Assembly: GCF_003854275.1 (NCBI RefSeq)
Contig: NZ_QTQP01000001.1
Location: 310,001-374,000, forward strand
Direction: 5' to 3'
From: Burkholderia sp. Bp8963
Lineage (GTDB): Bacteria; Pseudomonadota; Gammaproteobacteria; Burkholderiales; Burkholderiaceae
Length of the DNA stretch: 64,000 bases
Made by a program: the position numbers and the translations under genes. Of this stretch, positions 29,020 to 37,750 are shown one piece after another (the first letter of the stretch is position 1; each line of letters opens with the position of its first letter). The notes below the pieces were generated by a model, which did no database searches, was not told the origin of the DNA, and was given only the letters and a program-made list of their open reading frames with translations.

Positions 29020-30519
29020 ATGCGTGCAGCACTTGCTCCCTGGACACGCGATGCCTGCGCGATGCGCGTTGCGTCGCGAATGGCCGTCGCCGCGGCGCTC
29101 GCCGTGCTCGGCGCGTGCGCGAGCCGCGACGGGCTCGCGCCCGTCGGCACGCTGCGCACCGTCGACACGATCGCCGCGGCGCGAAGCATCGCGCATGAGC
29201 CGGCCGCCGACTGGCCGGCTGCCGACTGGTGGCGCGCGCTGAACGATCCGCAACTGAATGCGCTGATCGACGAAGCACTCGCCGGCAATCCCGATCTCGC
29301 GACCGCCGATTCGCGCGCTAGCGAAGCGCAGGCGCTGGTGATCGAAGCACAGGCCGCACGCGTGCCGCACGTTGTCGGCCGCGCGGGCGCGAAGGCCGAG
29401 CGGCTGTCCGGCACCCAGTACTCGACGGGCGAAGGCGGCGGCTTCTTCAGCCACACACGCGAGATGAATCTCGGCTTCAGTTGGGATCTCGATCTGTGGG
29501 GCGGCCGCCGCGCCGCATGGGAGGCCGCGCTCGGCGAAGCACGCGCCGCGCGGATCGACGCGCAGGCTGCACGCATCATGCTGTCCGTCAACGTCGCTCG
29601 CGCGTATGTGAACCTCGCGTACGCGTTCGATCAGCAGGATGTCGCGCGTGCCGAATACGACCGCGCCGACGAAGCGCTCTCGCTGACGCGCCAGCGCGTC
29701 TCGAAAGGCATCGACAACGTCGCTCAGCAGCGCCAGGCGGAAAGCGAGGTCGCGGCCGCGACGCGCGAGCAGGCGCGCGCGGCGCAGACGATCGACAGCG
29801 CGCGCATCGCGCTCGCCATCCTGCTCGGCGCAGGCCCCGATCGCGGCCTCGCGCTCGTTCGTCCCGCGCCGTTGCCGGCCGCCGCGCTCGCGGTGCCGGC
29901 GGATCTGCCGGCCGCGCTGCTCGGCCGGCGTGCGGATCTCGTCGCCGCACGCTGGCGCGTCGAAGCGGCGAGCCGCAACGTCGTCGCCGCCCGCGCGGAT
30001 TTTCTGCCCAACGTCAGTCTGACCGCGCTGATCGGGCTCGCGACACGCGGCGGCGCATCGCTGTTCCAGGCCGCATCGCGCACCTACAACGCGAGTCCGG
30101 CCGTGAGTCTGCCGATCTTCGACGGCGGCGCGCGGCGCGGCGTGCTGCGCAAACGAGACGCGCAATACGACCTCGCGGTCGCCGGCTACAACAAGACGCT
30201 GATCGGTGCGATCGGCGAAGTGGCCGACGATCTGCAGCGCCTGCGCTCGCTCGCGGTGCAGGCCGATGCGCAGCAGCTTGCGTACGATTCCGCCACCGAT
30301 GCCTGGCGACTCGCGGACGCGCGCTATCGGGCCGGCGTCGGCAGCTACCTCGACGCGCTCGTCGTCCGCCAGCAACTGCTGATCGCGAGCCGTGAGGTCG
30401 CCGCGCTGCGCGCGCAGCGCGCGGACCAATCGCTGCAACTCGTCGCCGCGCTGGGCGGCGGCTTCCGGGCCGAGCCGGACGACGTCGCGCTCGCCGCCAC
30501 TCCTTCCCACCGTCCTTGA
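29020..30519 (+). CDS. NodT-family outer-membrane efflux lipoprotein
   Basis: A 499-residue TolC-like channel of a tripartite pump. The signal peptide ends in the lipobox AVLGAC. Two OEP repeats of long coiled helices follow, with typical ADWWRALNDPQLNALIDEALAGNPDL, the LGFSWDLDLWGGRRAAWEAA repeat-1 block and the ARADFLPNVSLTALIG and SLPIFDGG blocks of repeat 2. It is anchored in the outer membrane and opens a conduit for the inner-membrane EmrB. RBS AGAGGA precedes ATG 29020; a second ATG 14 codons in would also work. EmrA begins nine bases after its stop. Confidence 0.93.
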   Translation: MRAALAPWTRDACAMRVASRMAVAAALAVLGACASRDGLAPVGTLRTVDTIAAARSIAHEPAADWPAADWWRALNDPQLNALIDEALAGNPDLATADSRASEAQALVIEAQAARVPHVVGRAGAKAERLSGTQYSTGEGGGFFSHTREMNLGFSWDLDLWGGRRAAWEAALGEARAARIDAQAARIMLSVNVARAYVNLAYAFDQQDVARAEYDRADEALSLTRQRVSKGIDNVAQQRQAESEVAAATREQARAAQTIDSARIALAILLGAGPDRGLALVRPAPLPAAALAVPADLPAALLGRRADLVAARWRVEAASRNVVAARADFLPNVSLTALIGLATRGGASLFQAASRTYNASPAVSLPIFDGGARRGVLRKRDAQYDLAVAGYNKTLIGAIGEVADDLQRLRSLAVQADAQQLAYDSATDAWRLADARYRAGVGSYLDALVVRQQLLIASREVAALRAQRADQSLQLVAALGGGFRAEPDDVALAATPSHRP

Positions 30520-30528
30520 CATCGAACC

Positions 30529-31875
30529 ATGAGCAGCGACAACACTCCGCAGACTCCCGCGCGGCCCGCAGCCGCCGATTCCGCCAGTGCCCGCCCGCAT
30601 CCGGCGGCCGACCACGCCGGTGCGCCGCGCGAGCCGGACGCCCCTGACGCCCGCACAAAACCGGCGCCGCCACCGCCGGCCGCGCGACGCAAGCGGCTCG
30701 TGCGCGCGCTCGTGGCCGTGTTCGCGCTCGGCATCGCAGGGTGGGGGATCTGGTACGCACTCGTCGGCCGATGGTTCGAAGCCACCGACAACGCGTACGC
30801 GCAAGGCAACGTCGTCGAGTTGACGCCGCAGGTGACGGGCACCGTCGTGTCGATCGATGCGGACGACGGCAACCTTGTCCGCGCCGGCACGCCGATCGTC
30901 CGTCTCGACGCAAGCGACGCCCGGGTCGCGCTCGAGGCCGCCCAGGCCGACCTCGCGGCAACGGTACGCAAGGTTCGCGGCCTGTATAGCAACGAGCGCG
31001 GGCTCGCGAACAGCATCGACGGTGCACGCGCCGAACTCGACACCCGACGCACCGCGCTCGACAGCGCGAAGGCCGACTACCGGCGCCGCGAGGATCTCGG
31101 CCGCTCCGGCGCGATTTCGCGCGAGGAACTGGCCCATGCGCGCGACACGCTGACGGCGTCACAAAGCGCGTATGCGGCCGCGCAAAGCGCACTCGCGACG
31201 TTGCGCGAGCAGCATCAGACGAGCAGGGCGCTCGTCGACGACACGGCTGTCGCGTCACACCCCGACGTGCAGGCCGCGGCGGCACGGCTGCGCGCCGCGT
31301 ACCTGCAGCGCGCACGCACCGACGTGGTCGCACCCGTCACCGGTTATGTCGCGAAGCGCACGGTGCAGGTCGGACAACGCGCGTCGCCCGGCGTGCCGCT
31401 GCTCGCGGTCGTGCCGCTGCGCGAGCTGTGGATCGACGCGAACTTCACCGAGAAGCAGCTCGAGCACATGCGCATCGGGCAACCGGTCGAGCTGACTGCC
31501 GATCTGTATGGCGGCGCCGTGCGCTATAGCGGCCGCGTGCAGAGCCTCGGCGTCGGCACCGGCGGCGCGTTCTCGCTGCTGCCCGCGCAGAACGCGACCG
31601 GCAACTGGATCAAGATCGTGCAGCGGCTGCCCGTGCGCATCGAGCTGACGGATCCGGCCCAGCTCGACGCGCATCCGTTGCGGATCGGCCTGTCGATGCA
31701 CGCACGCGTCGACCTGCACGACCGCAGCGGTCCGATGCTGTCGCAGCGCGTGCAGCGCGCCCCCGTGTTCCGCACCGACGTGTACCGCGACGAGCTCGCG
31801 CGGGCCGACAGCCTGATCGCCGAGGTCGTGCAGGCGAACCTGCCCGTGGCGGGGCGCGCGGAGCGTGTGCGATGA
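30529..31875 (+). CDS. emrA: EmrA-type membrane fusion protein
   Basis: A 448-residue HlyD-family adaptor. A Pro/Ala-rich cytoplasmic N-terminus of about 55 residues precedes one transmembrane helix (LVRALVAVFALGIAGWGIWY). The periplasmic part has split lipoyl (biotinyl-lipoyl-like) motifs (NVVELTPQVTGTVVSIDADDGNLV and VVAPVTGYVAKRTVQVGQRASPG) around a long coiled-coil hairpin, and a beta-barrel domain (ELWIDANFTEKQLEHMRIGQPVEL). It bridges EmrB and the NodT channel. Its stop overlaps the emrB start by ATGA. Confidence 0.93.
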   Translation: MSSDNTPQTPARPAAADSASARPHPAADHAGAPREPDAPDARTKPAPPPPAARRKRLVRALVAVFALGIAGWGIWYALVGRWFEATDNAYAQGNVVELTPQVTGTVVSIDADDGNLVRAGTPIVRLDASDARVALEAAQADLAATVRKVRGLYSNERGLANSIDGARAELDTRRTALDSAKADYRRREDLGRSGAISREELAHARDTLTASQSAYAAAQSALATLREQHQTSRALVDDTAVASHPDVQAAAARLRAAYLQRARTDVVAPVTGYVAKRTVQVGQRASPGVPLLAVVPLRELWIDANFTEKQLEHMRIGQPVELTADLYGGAVRYSGRVQSLGVGTGGAFSLLPAQNATGNWIKIVQRLPVRIELTDPAQLDAHPLRIGLSMHARVDLHDRSGPMLSQRVQRAPVFRTDVYRDELARADSLIAEVVQANLPVAGRAERVR

Positions 31876-33416
31876 GCGGCCCTATGCCGGCCCCGGCCGC
31901 CGATGGCGGCTTTCGTCCGTCAAGCGTCGCGCTGACCACCTTCGGCCTCGCGCTCGCGGTGTTCATGCAGGTGCTCGACGGCACCGTCGCGAACGTGTCG
32001 CTATCGACGATCGCCGGCAACTTCGGCGTGAGTGCGACGCAGGGCGCATGGGTCGTCACGACGTTCGCGGTCAGCAATGCTGTCGCGCTGCCGTTGACCG
32101 GGTTTCTCGTCAAGCGCTTCGGGCAGGTCAGGCTGTTCGTGTGGGCAACGCTCGCGTTCACGTTCGCCTCGCTGCTGTGCGGCCTCGCGCAAAACCTGCC
32201 ACAGCTCGTCGCGTTCCGTGCGCTGCAGGGCGCGGTGGCCGGACCGATGATCCCGACCACGCAGGCGTTGATGCTGTCGATCTACCCGCCGCAACGGCGC
32301 GGCTTCGCGCTGTCGATGATCGCGATGGTCACCGTCGTCGCGCCGATCGCGGGCCCCGTGTTCGGCGGCTGGATCACCGAGCATTACACGTGGCGCTGGG
32401 CGTTCCTGATCAACCTGCCGATCGGCGTGTTCGCCGCGCTGTGCGTGTTCGTGCAGATGCGCGCGCGCGTCGAGACGACGGTCGCCGCGCGCGTCGACTA
32501 CGTCGGCCTCGCGGCGCTCGTGATCGGCGTCGGTGCGCTGCAGATCGTGCTCGACAAAGGCAACGACGCCGACTGGTTCAACTCGCCGTTCATCGTCGTG
32601 ATGTCGGTGATCGCCGCGTTCGGCATCGCACTGTTTCTGATCTGGGAGCTCAATGAACCGAATCCGATCGTGAACCTGCGGCTCTTCGCGCGTCGCAACT
32701 TCGCGGCCGGTACGCTGACTCTTGTGCTTGCGTACTCGGCGTTCTTCGCGGTCAACGTGATCGTCCCGCAGTGGCTGCAGCGCACGCTCGGCTACACCGC
32801 GTTCTGGGCCGGGCTCGCCGTCGCGCCGATGGGCGTGATCCCCGTGCTGATGACGCCGTTCATGGGCAAGTACGCGCCGCGCTTCAACATGCGCGTGCTC
32901 GTCTGCTGCGCGTTCGCGATCTTCGGCACGTCGTCGTTCCTGCGCGCAGGCTTCGTGGCCGACGTCGACTTCACGCACATCGCGCTGATCCAGCTGCTGC
33001 AGGGCCTCGGCCTCGCCCTGTTCATCATGCCGATCAACAGCATCCTGCTGTCCGACCTGAAGCCGGACGAGATCGCCGCCGGCTCCGGCCTGTCGACGTT
33101 CCTGCGCACGCTCGGCGCGAGCTTCGCCGTCTCGATCACGTCGTTCCTGTGGGACCGGCGCGCGATCCTGCATCATGCGCAGCTCGGCGAACACGTGAGC
33201 ACGTTCGATCCGGCCGTGCGGGCCAGGCTCGCAGAACTCGGCGGCGGCGATCCGCGGCACGCGGCGATGCTGCTGAACCATCTGCTCGACACACAGGCCT
33301 ACCAGATCTCGTTCAACGACGTTTCGTTCGCGCTCGGCTGCGTGTATTTCGCCGTAATCGCGGTGGTGTGGCTGGCTCGCCCGCCGTTCGGCCCCGGCGC
33401 CGGCGCAAAACGATGA
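31872..33416 (+). CDS. emrB: DHA2-family MFS drug transporter
   Basis: A 514-residue major-facilitator protein with about 14 transmembrane segments, the EmrB/QacA type. Motif C (PIAGPVFGGWITEHYTWRWAFLINLPIG) and motif D1 near the start (FMQVLDGTVANVSLSTIAGNFG) are clear, as is GFLVKRFGQVRLFVWATLAFT for motif A. It is a proton-driven exporter of hydrophobic compounds working with EmrA and NodT. ATGA coupling to emrA. In rhamnolipid-producing Burkholderia similar transporters accompany rhl genes; a glycosyltransferase relic lies just downstream here. Confidence 0.93.
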   Translation: MSGPMPAPAADGGFRPSSVALTTFGLALAVFMQVLDGTVANVSLSTIAGNFGVSATQGAWVVTTFAVSNAVALPLTGFLVKRFGQVRLFVWATLAFTFASLLCGLAQNLPQLVAFRALQGAVAGPMIPTTQALMLSIYPPQRRGFALSMIAMVTVVAPIAGPVFGGWITEHYTWRWAFLINLPIGVFAALCVFVQMRARVETTVAARVDYVGLAALVIGVGALQIVLDKGNDADWFNSPFIVVMSVIAAFGIALFLIWELNEPNPIVNLRLFARRNFAAGTLTLVLAYSAFFAVNVIVPQWLQRTLGYTAFWAGLAVAPMGVIPVLMTPFMGKYAPRFNMRVLVCCAFAIFGTSSFLRAGFVADVDFTHIALIQLLQGLGLALFIMPINSILLSDLKPDEIAAGSGLSTFLRTLGASFAVSITSFLWDRRAILHHAQLGEHVSTFDPAVRARLAELGGGDPRHAAMLLNHLLDTQAYQISFNDVSFALGCVYFAVIAVVWLARPPFGPGAGAKR

Positions 33417-33449
33417 AGCGGGCGGCTCGCGGCCCGTTCCGGCCCAACC

Positions 33450-33580
33450 AGCAATTCGCACCCGACACCCAGTTCCGTAGTCCGGGCCGAGTTGTCGAAT
33501 TGGTCGTAGGCAACGGGACAGATGGGTTGCGGCATGCCGGCGCGTAGCGCCTGACTGGTCGAGCCGATTCGCCATGGTAA
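33450..33580 (-). pseudogene. Glycosyltransferase (UGT/RhlB-like) C-terminal remnant
   Basis: The minus strand reads IGSTSQALRAGMPQPICPVA, then YDQFDNSARTTELGVG. This is the nucleotide-sugar-binding signature of UGT-type glycosyltransferases (HHGGxGTxxxALRxGxPQLxxPxxxDQFDNA). One base is missing at the GG-I-G junction, and no upstream acceptor domain exists, so this is a relic of about 40 residues. RhlB of the rhamnolipid pathway belongs to this family. Confidence 0.6.
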
Positions 33581-33612
33581 ACATTGCACCGGGCTCTTCG
33601 TCCAACCCAGGC

Positions 33613-34572
33613 TCACGACGCCCGCAACTCACGTACCCCCTTGCCAATCCGCCGCCGCAGCAGCGTGCGCAAGGTGACGCCGTCTGCGTAGCCGACCTGC
33701 TCGGCGATACGATCCACGCTGTCCTTGCTCGTTTTCAGCAGGTGAACGGCGCGCTCGATCCGCAGATCCTGGATGTATTCGACCGGCGTTTTACCGAGCA
33801 CATCATTCAGACGTCGCGTCAAGGTCCGCTTGCTCGTCGCCAATGCGTCCGCGACGTCATCGAGTGCGATTGCCGTGTCGAGGTGCTCGCGCACCCAGCG
33901 GTCGAAACGCTCGACGAGCGGGTCCGAATGGGACAGATGATCGGAGATCGCAAAGGCGGACTGTGACGGGCGCGAATCGAATACGAGGTACCTGGCCACG
34001 AGTGCCGCAAGCTCGGGGCTGTTGTGGCGGATCAGCCAGAGCGCAAGGTCGAGATGGCTCAGGGCCGCTCCTGCCGTCACCGTGCTGCCGCTGGGAACGA
34101 CGATGCGATGCGCATCCAGGTGCACGTCGGGGTAACGCTGCCGGAACAGCGGCGAGAGCCACCAGGTGGTCGTGGCTTCGCGCCCGTCGAGCAAGCCGCT
34201 TTCGGCCAGTACGAAGGTACCCGTGCAGGCGGCTCCGATCTGGGCGCCGGCACGGTGCCACGAGCGCAATGCACCTAGCGCATCGATCACGTCGGCCCGG
34301 CCGAGCGAAGGCACGAGCAGGTCCGTCGTCGTCCTGTTGAGCGCCGGTACGACGACCCAATCCGGGGTGGGGGCGTCTGTTACATCGCAGACGGGAACCT
34401 GCAGCCCAAGCGCGGTGCGCACCTCCGGCCGCATCCCCGCAACGGTGATGTCGAAGCCCGGCGTGGCCATCCCCGTCGAGCGCGCCAGTTCGTTAGCCGT
34501 CGTCAACCCATCGAGCACGGTCACGAGGCCTGTGTCGAACACCCCCTCGAGGGCCAGGACAAAAATTCGCAT
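33613..34572 (-). CDS. GlxA-family transcriptional regulator
   Basis: A 319-residue protein with an N-terminal DJ-1/PfpI-like domain (RIFVLALEGVFDTGLVTVLDGL; nucleophile elbow around GAACTGTFVLAESGLLDGR) and a C-terminal AraC helix-turn-helix pair (IALDDVADALATSKRTLTRRLNDVLGKTPVEYIQ, then DSVDRIAEQVGYADGVTLRTLLRR). The nucleophile-elbow Cys is present in ACTGTF, but these regulators are not usually enzymes. It is divergent from the monooxygenase/hydrolase pair with a palindrome between them, so it probably regulates that pair. Confidence 0.92.
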   Translation of the reverse strand: MRIFVLALEGVFDTGLVTVLDGLTTANELARSTGMATPGFDITVAGMRPEVRTALGLQVPVCDVTDAPTPDWVVVPALNRTTTDLLVPSLGRADVIDALGALRSWHRAGAQIGAACTGTFVLAESGLLDGREATTTWWLSPLFRQRYPDVHLDAHRIVVPSGSTVTAGAALSHLDLALWLIRHNSPELAALVARYLVFDSRPSQSAFAISDHLSHSDPLVERFDRWVREHLDTAIALDDVADALATSKRTLTRRLNDVLGKTPVEYIQDLRIERAVHLLKTSKDSVDRIAEQVGYADGVTLRTLLRRRIGKGVRELRAS

Positions 34573-34590
34573 GGCAGGATCGATATCAAA

Positions 34591-34608
34591 ACTGTCGATC
34601 GCGACAGT
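34591..34608. promoter_or_regulatory. Inverted repeat in the GlxA/monooxygenase promoter region
   Basis: ACTGTCG-ATCG-CGACAGT: perfect 7-base arms, 18 bases upstream of the GlxA start and 74 bases before the monooxygenase start. It is a likely operator. It also fits CTGT-N8-ACAG, but its GC-rich centre is unlike a usual LexA box. Confidence 0.5.
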
Positions 34609-34681
34609 ATTTCCCCGGGCGCTCCGTTTGTAAAGTGTCGCTCACCGAGTGAATGGATCACGCGGATACTGGAGAGCAAAG

Positions 34682-34987
34682 ATGATCAAGCACGCATTAT
34701 TTGTCCGACTTGAAGCCAGGCCGGGAAAGGAACAGGCCGTCGCGGACTTCCTTACCGCCGGCTTTGAACTGACCAATCGGGAGGCGGGCACGCCGATCTG
34801 GTTCGCCCTCAAGCTGTCGCCGACGACGTTCGGCGTCTTCGATGCTTTTGCGAGTGAAGAAGATCAGCAGGCACACCTCGCCGGCGACATGGCCAATGCG
34901 TTGATGGCGCGCGTCGACGAGATGCTGGCGAGCCCGCCGTCGGTCGAGCCGATCGACGTCCTGGCGATGAAGAACAAGCTGGCCTGA
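34682..34987 (+). CDS. Antibiotic biosynthesis monooxygenase (ABM) domain protein
   Basis: A 101-residue ferredoxin-like ABM protein: ALFVRLEARPGKEQAVADFL is the first beta-alpha unit, and TPIWFALKLSPTTFGVFDAFASEEDQQAHL holds the second strand-helix pair. Small ABM proteins dimerise and oxidise aromatic or quinone-type substrates without cofactor, though many are uncharacterised. ATG 34682 has GGAGAG upstream; an in-frame ATG at 34649 has none. It is followed 41 bases later by the hydrolase, with which it is probably co-transcribed under GlxA-type control. Confidence 0.88.
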   Translation: MIKHALFVRLEARPGKEQAVADFLTAGFELTNREAGTPIWFALKLSPTTFGVFDAFASEEDQQAHLAGDMANALMARVDEMLASPPSVEPIDVLAMKNKLA

Positions 34988-35028
34988 CGCCTGAACGGCG
35001 GTTTTCCAGAAACTTATCGGAGGTTAAA

Positions 35029-35778
35029 TTGTTTGCACTGCGAAAAACACTGACCGTCGCCGTCATGGTTGCCATGACCGGCACGATGGCTTACGCCGAG
35101 TCGAAACCGGCTGTGAAAGATATCGTCATTGTCCATGGCGCACTGGTGGACGGCTCAGGCTGGCGGGCCGTCTACGACATCCTGACGCAGGACGGTTTTC
35201 ATGTGGGCATCGTGCAGGAGCCACTCACTGGGCTCGCCGAGGACGTCGATGCGACCAAACGCGTCGTCGATCAGCAGAAGGGCCCTGTCGTGCTGGTCGG
35301 TCATAGCTATGGCGGCTCCGTGATCACGGAGGCGGGTGCTGACCCGAAGGTCAGTGCGCTCGTCTACGTGGCTGCGCTCCAACCCGATGCAGGAGAAGCC
35401 AGCGGTCAGCTTCTGTCGAAGTTCGCCGCGCCCAACGATGCGATGCGGGCCACGCCGGACAAGCATTTCTTCATTCCACCGGCGCAATTCCACGCGACCT
35501 ATGCCGCGGATGTCTCGCCGTCGGACGCTCGATTCCTGGCGGATTCCCAGGTGCAACTCGCCGAGAAGGCTTTGGGCGCGCCTGTCACGGTGGCGGCATG
35601 GCGAACCAAACCGAGCTATGCAGTCCTGACCACCCGGGATCATGTCGTAAGCCCTCAGCTTCAGCGCTGGATGTATCAGCGTTCGGGGGCGAAGGTGACC
35701 GAGGTGAGTGCAAGCCACGCGGTGTTTATGTCTCAGCCGGCCGCGGTCGCTCGAGTGATCGAGGCTGCCGCAAAGTAG
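35029..35778 (+). CDS. Secreted alpha/beta hydrolase
   Basis: A 249-residue alpha/beta-hydrolase with a cleavable signal peptide (LTVAVMVAMTGTMAYA). Nucleophile elbow GHSYGGS supplies the serine; the oxyanion region is IVHGALVDGSG, and the likely acid and His are in the segment TTRDHVVSP and SASHAVFMSQP. It resembles the small-ester hydrolases related to salicylate-binding-protein / hydroxynitrile lyase type. Translation starts at TTG 35029, supported by CGGAGG six bases upstream; no ATG fits before the signal peptide. Probably periplasmic. Confidence 0.87.
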   Translation: MFALRKTLTVAVMVAMTGTMAYAESKPAVKDIVIVHGALVDGSGWRAVYDILTQDGFHVGIVQEPLTGLAEDVDATKRVVDQQKGPVVLVGHSYGGSVITEAGADPKVSALVYVAALQPDAGEASGQLLSKFAAPNDAMRATPDKHFFIPPAQFHATYAADVSPSDARFLADSQVQLAEKALGAPVTVAAWRTKPSYAVLTTRDHVVSPQLQRWMYQRSGAKVTEVSASHAVFMSQPAAVARVIEAAAK

Positions 35779-35814
35779 ACGGTAGACGGATCGGCCGCTG
35801 ATGATTTCGATGGG

Positions 35815-35996
35815 GCATGTCTGCTTTGGGTTGAAGGCCAATACCATTGCAAGTCGGCATGCCCCCATATCTTTGTCCAGCTTCCGGTTGCCCGGAAACC
35901 CGCGCTTACGCGACGCCAATCCCGCCGCACCGGATCGACAAAGTGGATCTGGAAAACGCGCTTGGCCAGGTCGATGGCGATCGTCGTGGGCTCCAT
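35815..35996 (-). pseudogene. IS110-family transposase remnant
   Basis: The minus strand begins MEPTTIAIDLAKRVFQIHFVD at ATG 35996 with an AGGAGA site. This is the usual N-terminus of IS110 (DEDD) transposases, including the first catalytic Asp. After about 35 residues the frame is lost and becomes unrelated, so only the start survives. The remainder of 35779-36148 shows no gene. Confidence 0.65.
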
Positions 35997-36148
35997 GGAA
36001 TCTCTCCTGAACGGAAGAATGGACAAGACACTGTCGCACATCCGTACCAGGAACCCAGAAAGCGGAGACAGGCGCTGGAACGGTCGATGTGGCGGGAGGC
36101 GACCATTCCATCTATAAAGCTACTACAATTTTTGTCATACCCGGATTC

Positions 36149-36179
36149 AGATGTCGGGGTGCCAGCTAAATACAGATGT
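36149..36179 (+). repeat. Left terminal inverted repeat of the IS
   Basis: Begins ATGTCGGGGTGCCAGCTAAA and ends TACAGATGTCG. It pairs with the right end mainly through ATGTCG at the tip and GCTA-NN-TACAGATGTCG inside. Confidence 0.75.
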
Positions 36180-36249
36180 CGCATGTTTCATCGGCCTTTC
36201 CGTTGTTCAACGTTGAAGCGCCGAGCCTGAAGCAGCAGGGCGCTTACGC

Positions 36250-37665
36250 TCACCCGCGGGCCTTCGCAGACCGCCGCTCAGTTCCTGCTTTTGATGCGGC
36301 CTCCAGAATCACCGTCTCCATGTCAGCCGCTGTGAACCGGCGTGGTTTCTTGGTGCCGGGTTGCGCTTCGTCCTCCCGCACCGGAAGCCCTCGATGCGTT
36401 CGCGACGGTGCGGTCCCGATCCGCCGGCTGTCGCGCTGCGCCTGAAACGCTTGCGCCACCTGCAACGCGTGACTCAGACGCTTGTGGTCCACGATTGCGC
36501 CTTGATCGACCTCCGCCAGCCGGTCATAGGACTGAGCTGCCAGTATCTGACCGGCTGCTCGGATTTCGATCCGACCATCCGGGTACTCCCACACCTCGAC
36601 GTCGCGATGTATCCACGCTCGATTCCCCGGCGTATCGTCCAGCAGGTACAGCACCCGGTCGTACTGCACCGTCAACGCCTTCGTCACCCGGCGTGTCTCA
36701 CGCCAGGTCAGCAGCCGGTCCAGATCCTCGTCGGATCGCAGCGGCCGGTGCGCATCAAAGCCGCTGCGTGGGGGCTTCGCGAAGCGCGCGTTATACGTGG
36801 CGATGAAGGAGGGCGCATAAGCATTGGCATCCGCTACCGTGCTGATCCCGCGCAATCGTAGTTCCTTGACCAGTCGGTCCTGCAACGTCAGGTGCGCTCG
36901 CTCGACACGCCCCTTGGCCGAGCTGCTGTTCGCGCAGAACGTGTCGATGTTCAGTTCGTACATCGCGCGGCCGAAGTGCGTGACGCTCTGACCGGTCTTG
37001 CCGGCGCTCGTATTGCGGAACACGCTGTACTTATCGCTGTAGAACGCCACTGGCTTGCCATGGCGCTCCAGATACGTTCGCGTGGCCTCGAAGTAGCTGA
37101 ACGTCGACTCGGTCTGCGTGAAATGCAGCGTCATCAGCCGGCTCGTCGCGTCGTCGACGTACACCAGCAGCGTACAGGCCGGCGCCCGTTCCTCGAACCA
37201 TCGATGATCGCAGCCGTCGATTTGGATCAGTTCGCCGAGGCAAGCCCGGCGCGCTCGCGGCTGGTAGACCTTGGGCGGTCGTTGCCGGCGCGGGATCCAG
37301 AGCCCAGCCTCCGTCATCAGCTTCCTGACCGTTTCCTTGGCCAACCGAATGCCGTGGCATTCCCAGAGCTTCTCGCAAGCCAGCGTCGGCCCGAAATCGG
37401 CGTAGCGCTCACGAATAACAGTCAGGGCACGTAACGCCAGCCCGTCGTCGAGCTTGCGGTTGCCCGGTCGGCCACGGCGGCCCGAAGCAACACCACCGGG
37501 CCCGCGCTCGCGATACCGGATGACCAGCCGTTCCACCTGGCGCACGCTCAGGCCCAGCCGTTCGGCTGCACGTCCGGGCTTCAAACCCATATCCACCACA
37601 GCCTGGATCACCTTGAGTCGATCAAGTTCTCGCATCGTCAGTGTCACCAATCCGGCTGGCTGCAT
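36250..37665 (-). CDS. ISNCY-family transposase
   Basis: A 471-residue DDE transposase. The N-terminal helix-turn-helix (LKVIQAVVDMGLKPGRAAERLGLSVRQVERLV) is followed by GRRGRPGNRKLDD. The RNase-H-like core has Asp in ELIQIDGCDHRWF and Asp in LLVYVDDATSRLM, and Glu in SSSAKGRVERAHLTLQDRL. The C-terminal beta-barrel segment contains WEYPDGRIEIRAAGQ. The frame is intact and full length for the family, so the enzyme could be active. The alternative start at MRELDRLKV is possible. Transcription is leftward. Confidence 0.9.
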   Translation of the reverse strand: MQPAGLVTLTMRELDRLKVIQAVVDMGLKPGRAAERLGLSVRQVERLVIRYRERGPGGVASGRRGRPGNRKLDDGLALRALTVIRERYADFGPTLACEKLWECHGIRLAKETVRKLMTEAGLWIPRRQRPPKVYQPRARRACLGELIQIDGCDHRWFEERAPACTLLVYVDDATSRLMTLHFTQTESTFSYFEATRTYLERHGKPVAFYSDKYSVFRNTSAGKTGQSVTHFGRAMYELNIDTFCANSSSAKGRVERAHLTLQDRLVKELRLRGISTVADANAYAPSFIATYNARFAKPPRSGFDAHRPLRSDEDLDRLLTWRETRRVTKALTVQYDRVLYLLDDTPGNRAWIHRDVEVWEYPDGRIEIRAAGQILAAQSYDRLAEVDQGAIVDHKRLSHALQVAQAFQAQRDSRRIGTAPSRTHRGLPVREDEAQPGTKKPRRFTAADMETVILEAASKAGTERRSAKARG

Positions 37666-37720
37666 GGTCGGCTCCCGTGCTTGCTCAACGAGCCGTCCAG
37701 CATGCCAGCAGTCAAAAACA

Positions 37721-37750
37721 CGACATCTGTAAATAGCCAGAACACGACAT
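37721..37750 (-). repeat. Right terminal inverted repeat of the IS
   Basis: Read on the minus strand from 37750: ATGTCGTGTTCTGGCTATTT, then ACAGATGTCG. Matches the left end with a few mismatches and one length change. Confidence 0.75.

Larger units (their letters stand above)
36149..37750. mobile_element. ISNCY-type insertion sequence
   Basis: A complete-looking element of about 1.6 kb: a single transposase gene flanked by imperfect terminal inverted repeats of about 30 bp. Each end starts ATGTCG and repeats ATGTCG about 25 bp inward. No clear target duplication is visible in the bases just outside (TTCAG left, TAGGA right). It sits between an IS110 relic and a receiver-domain relic, so the region is an insertion hot spot. 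Confidence 0.75.

Noticed and set aside
34591..34608. Second LexA box candidate
   Set aside because: Fits CTGT-N8-ACAG but the centre is GC-rich and the neighbours are not SOS genes; listed only as an inverted repeat.
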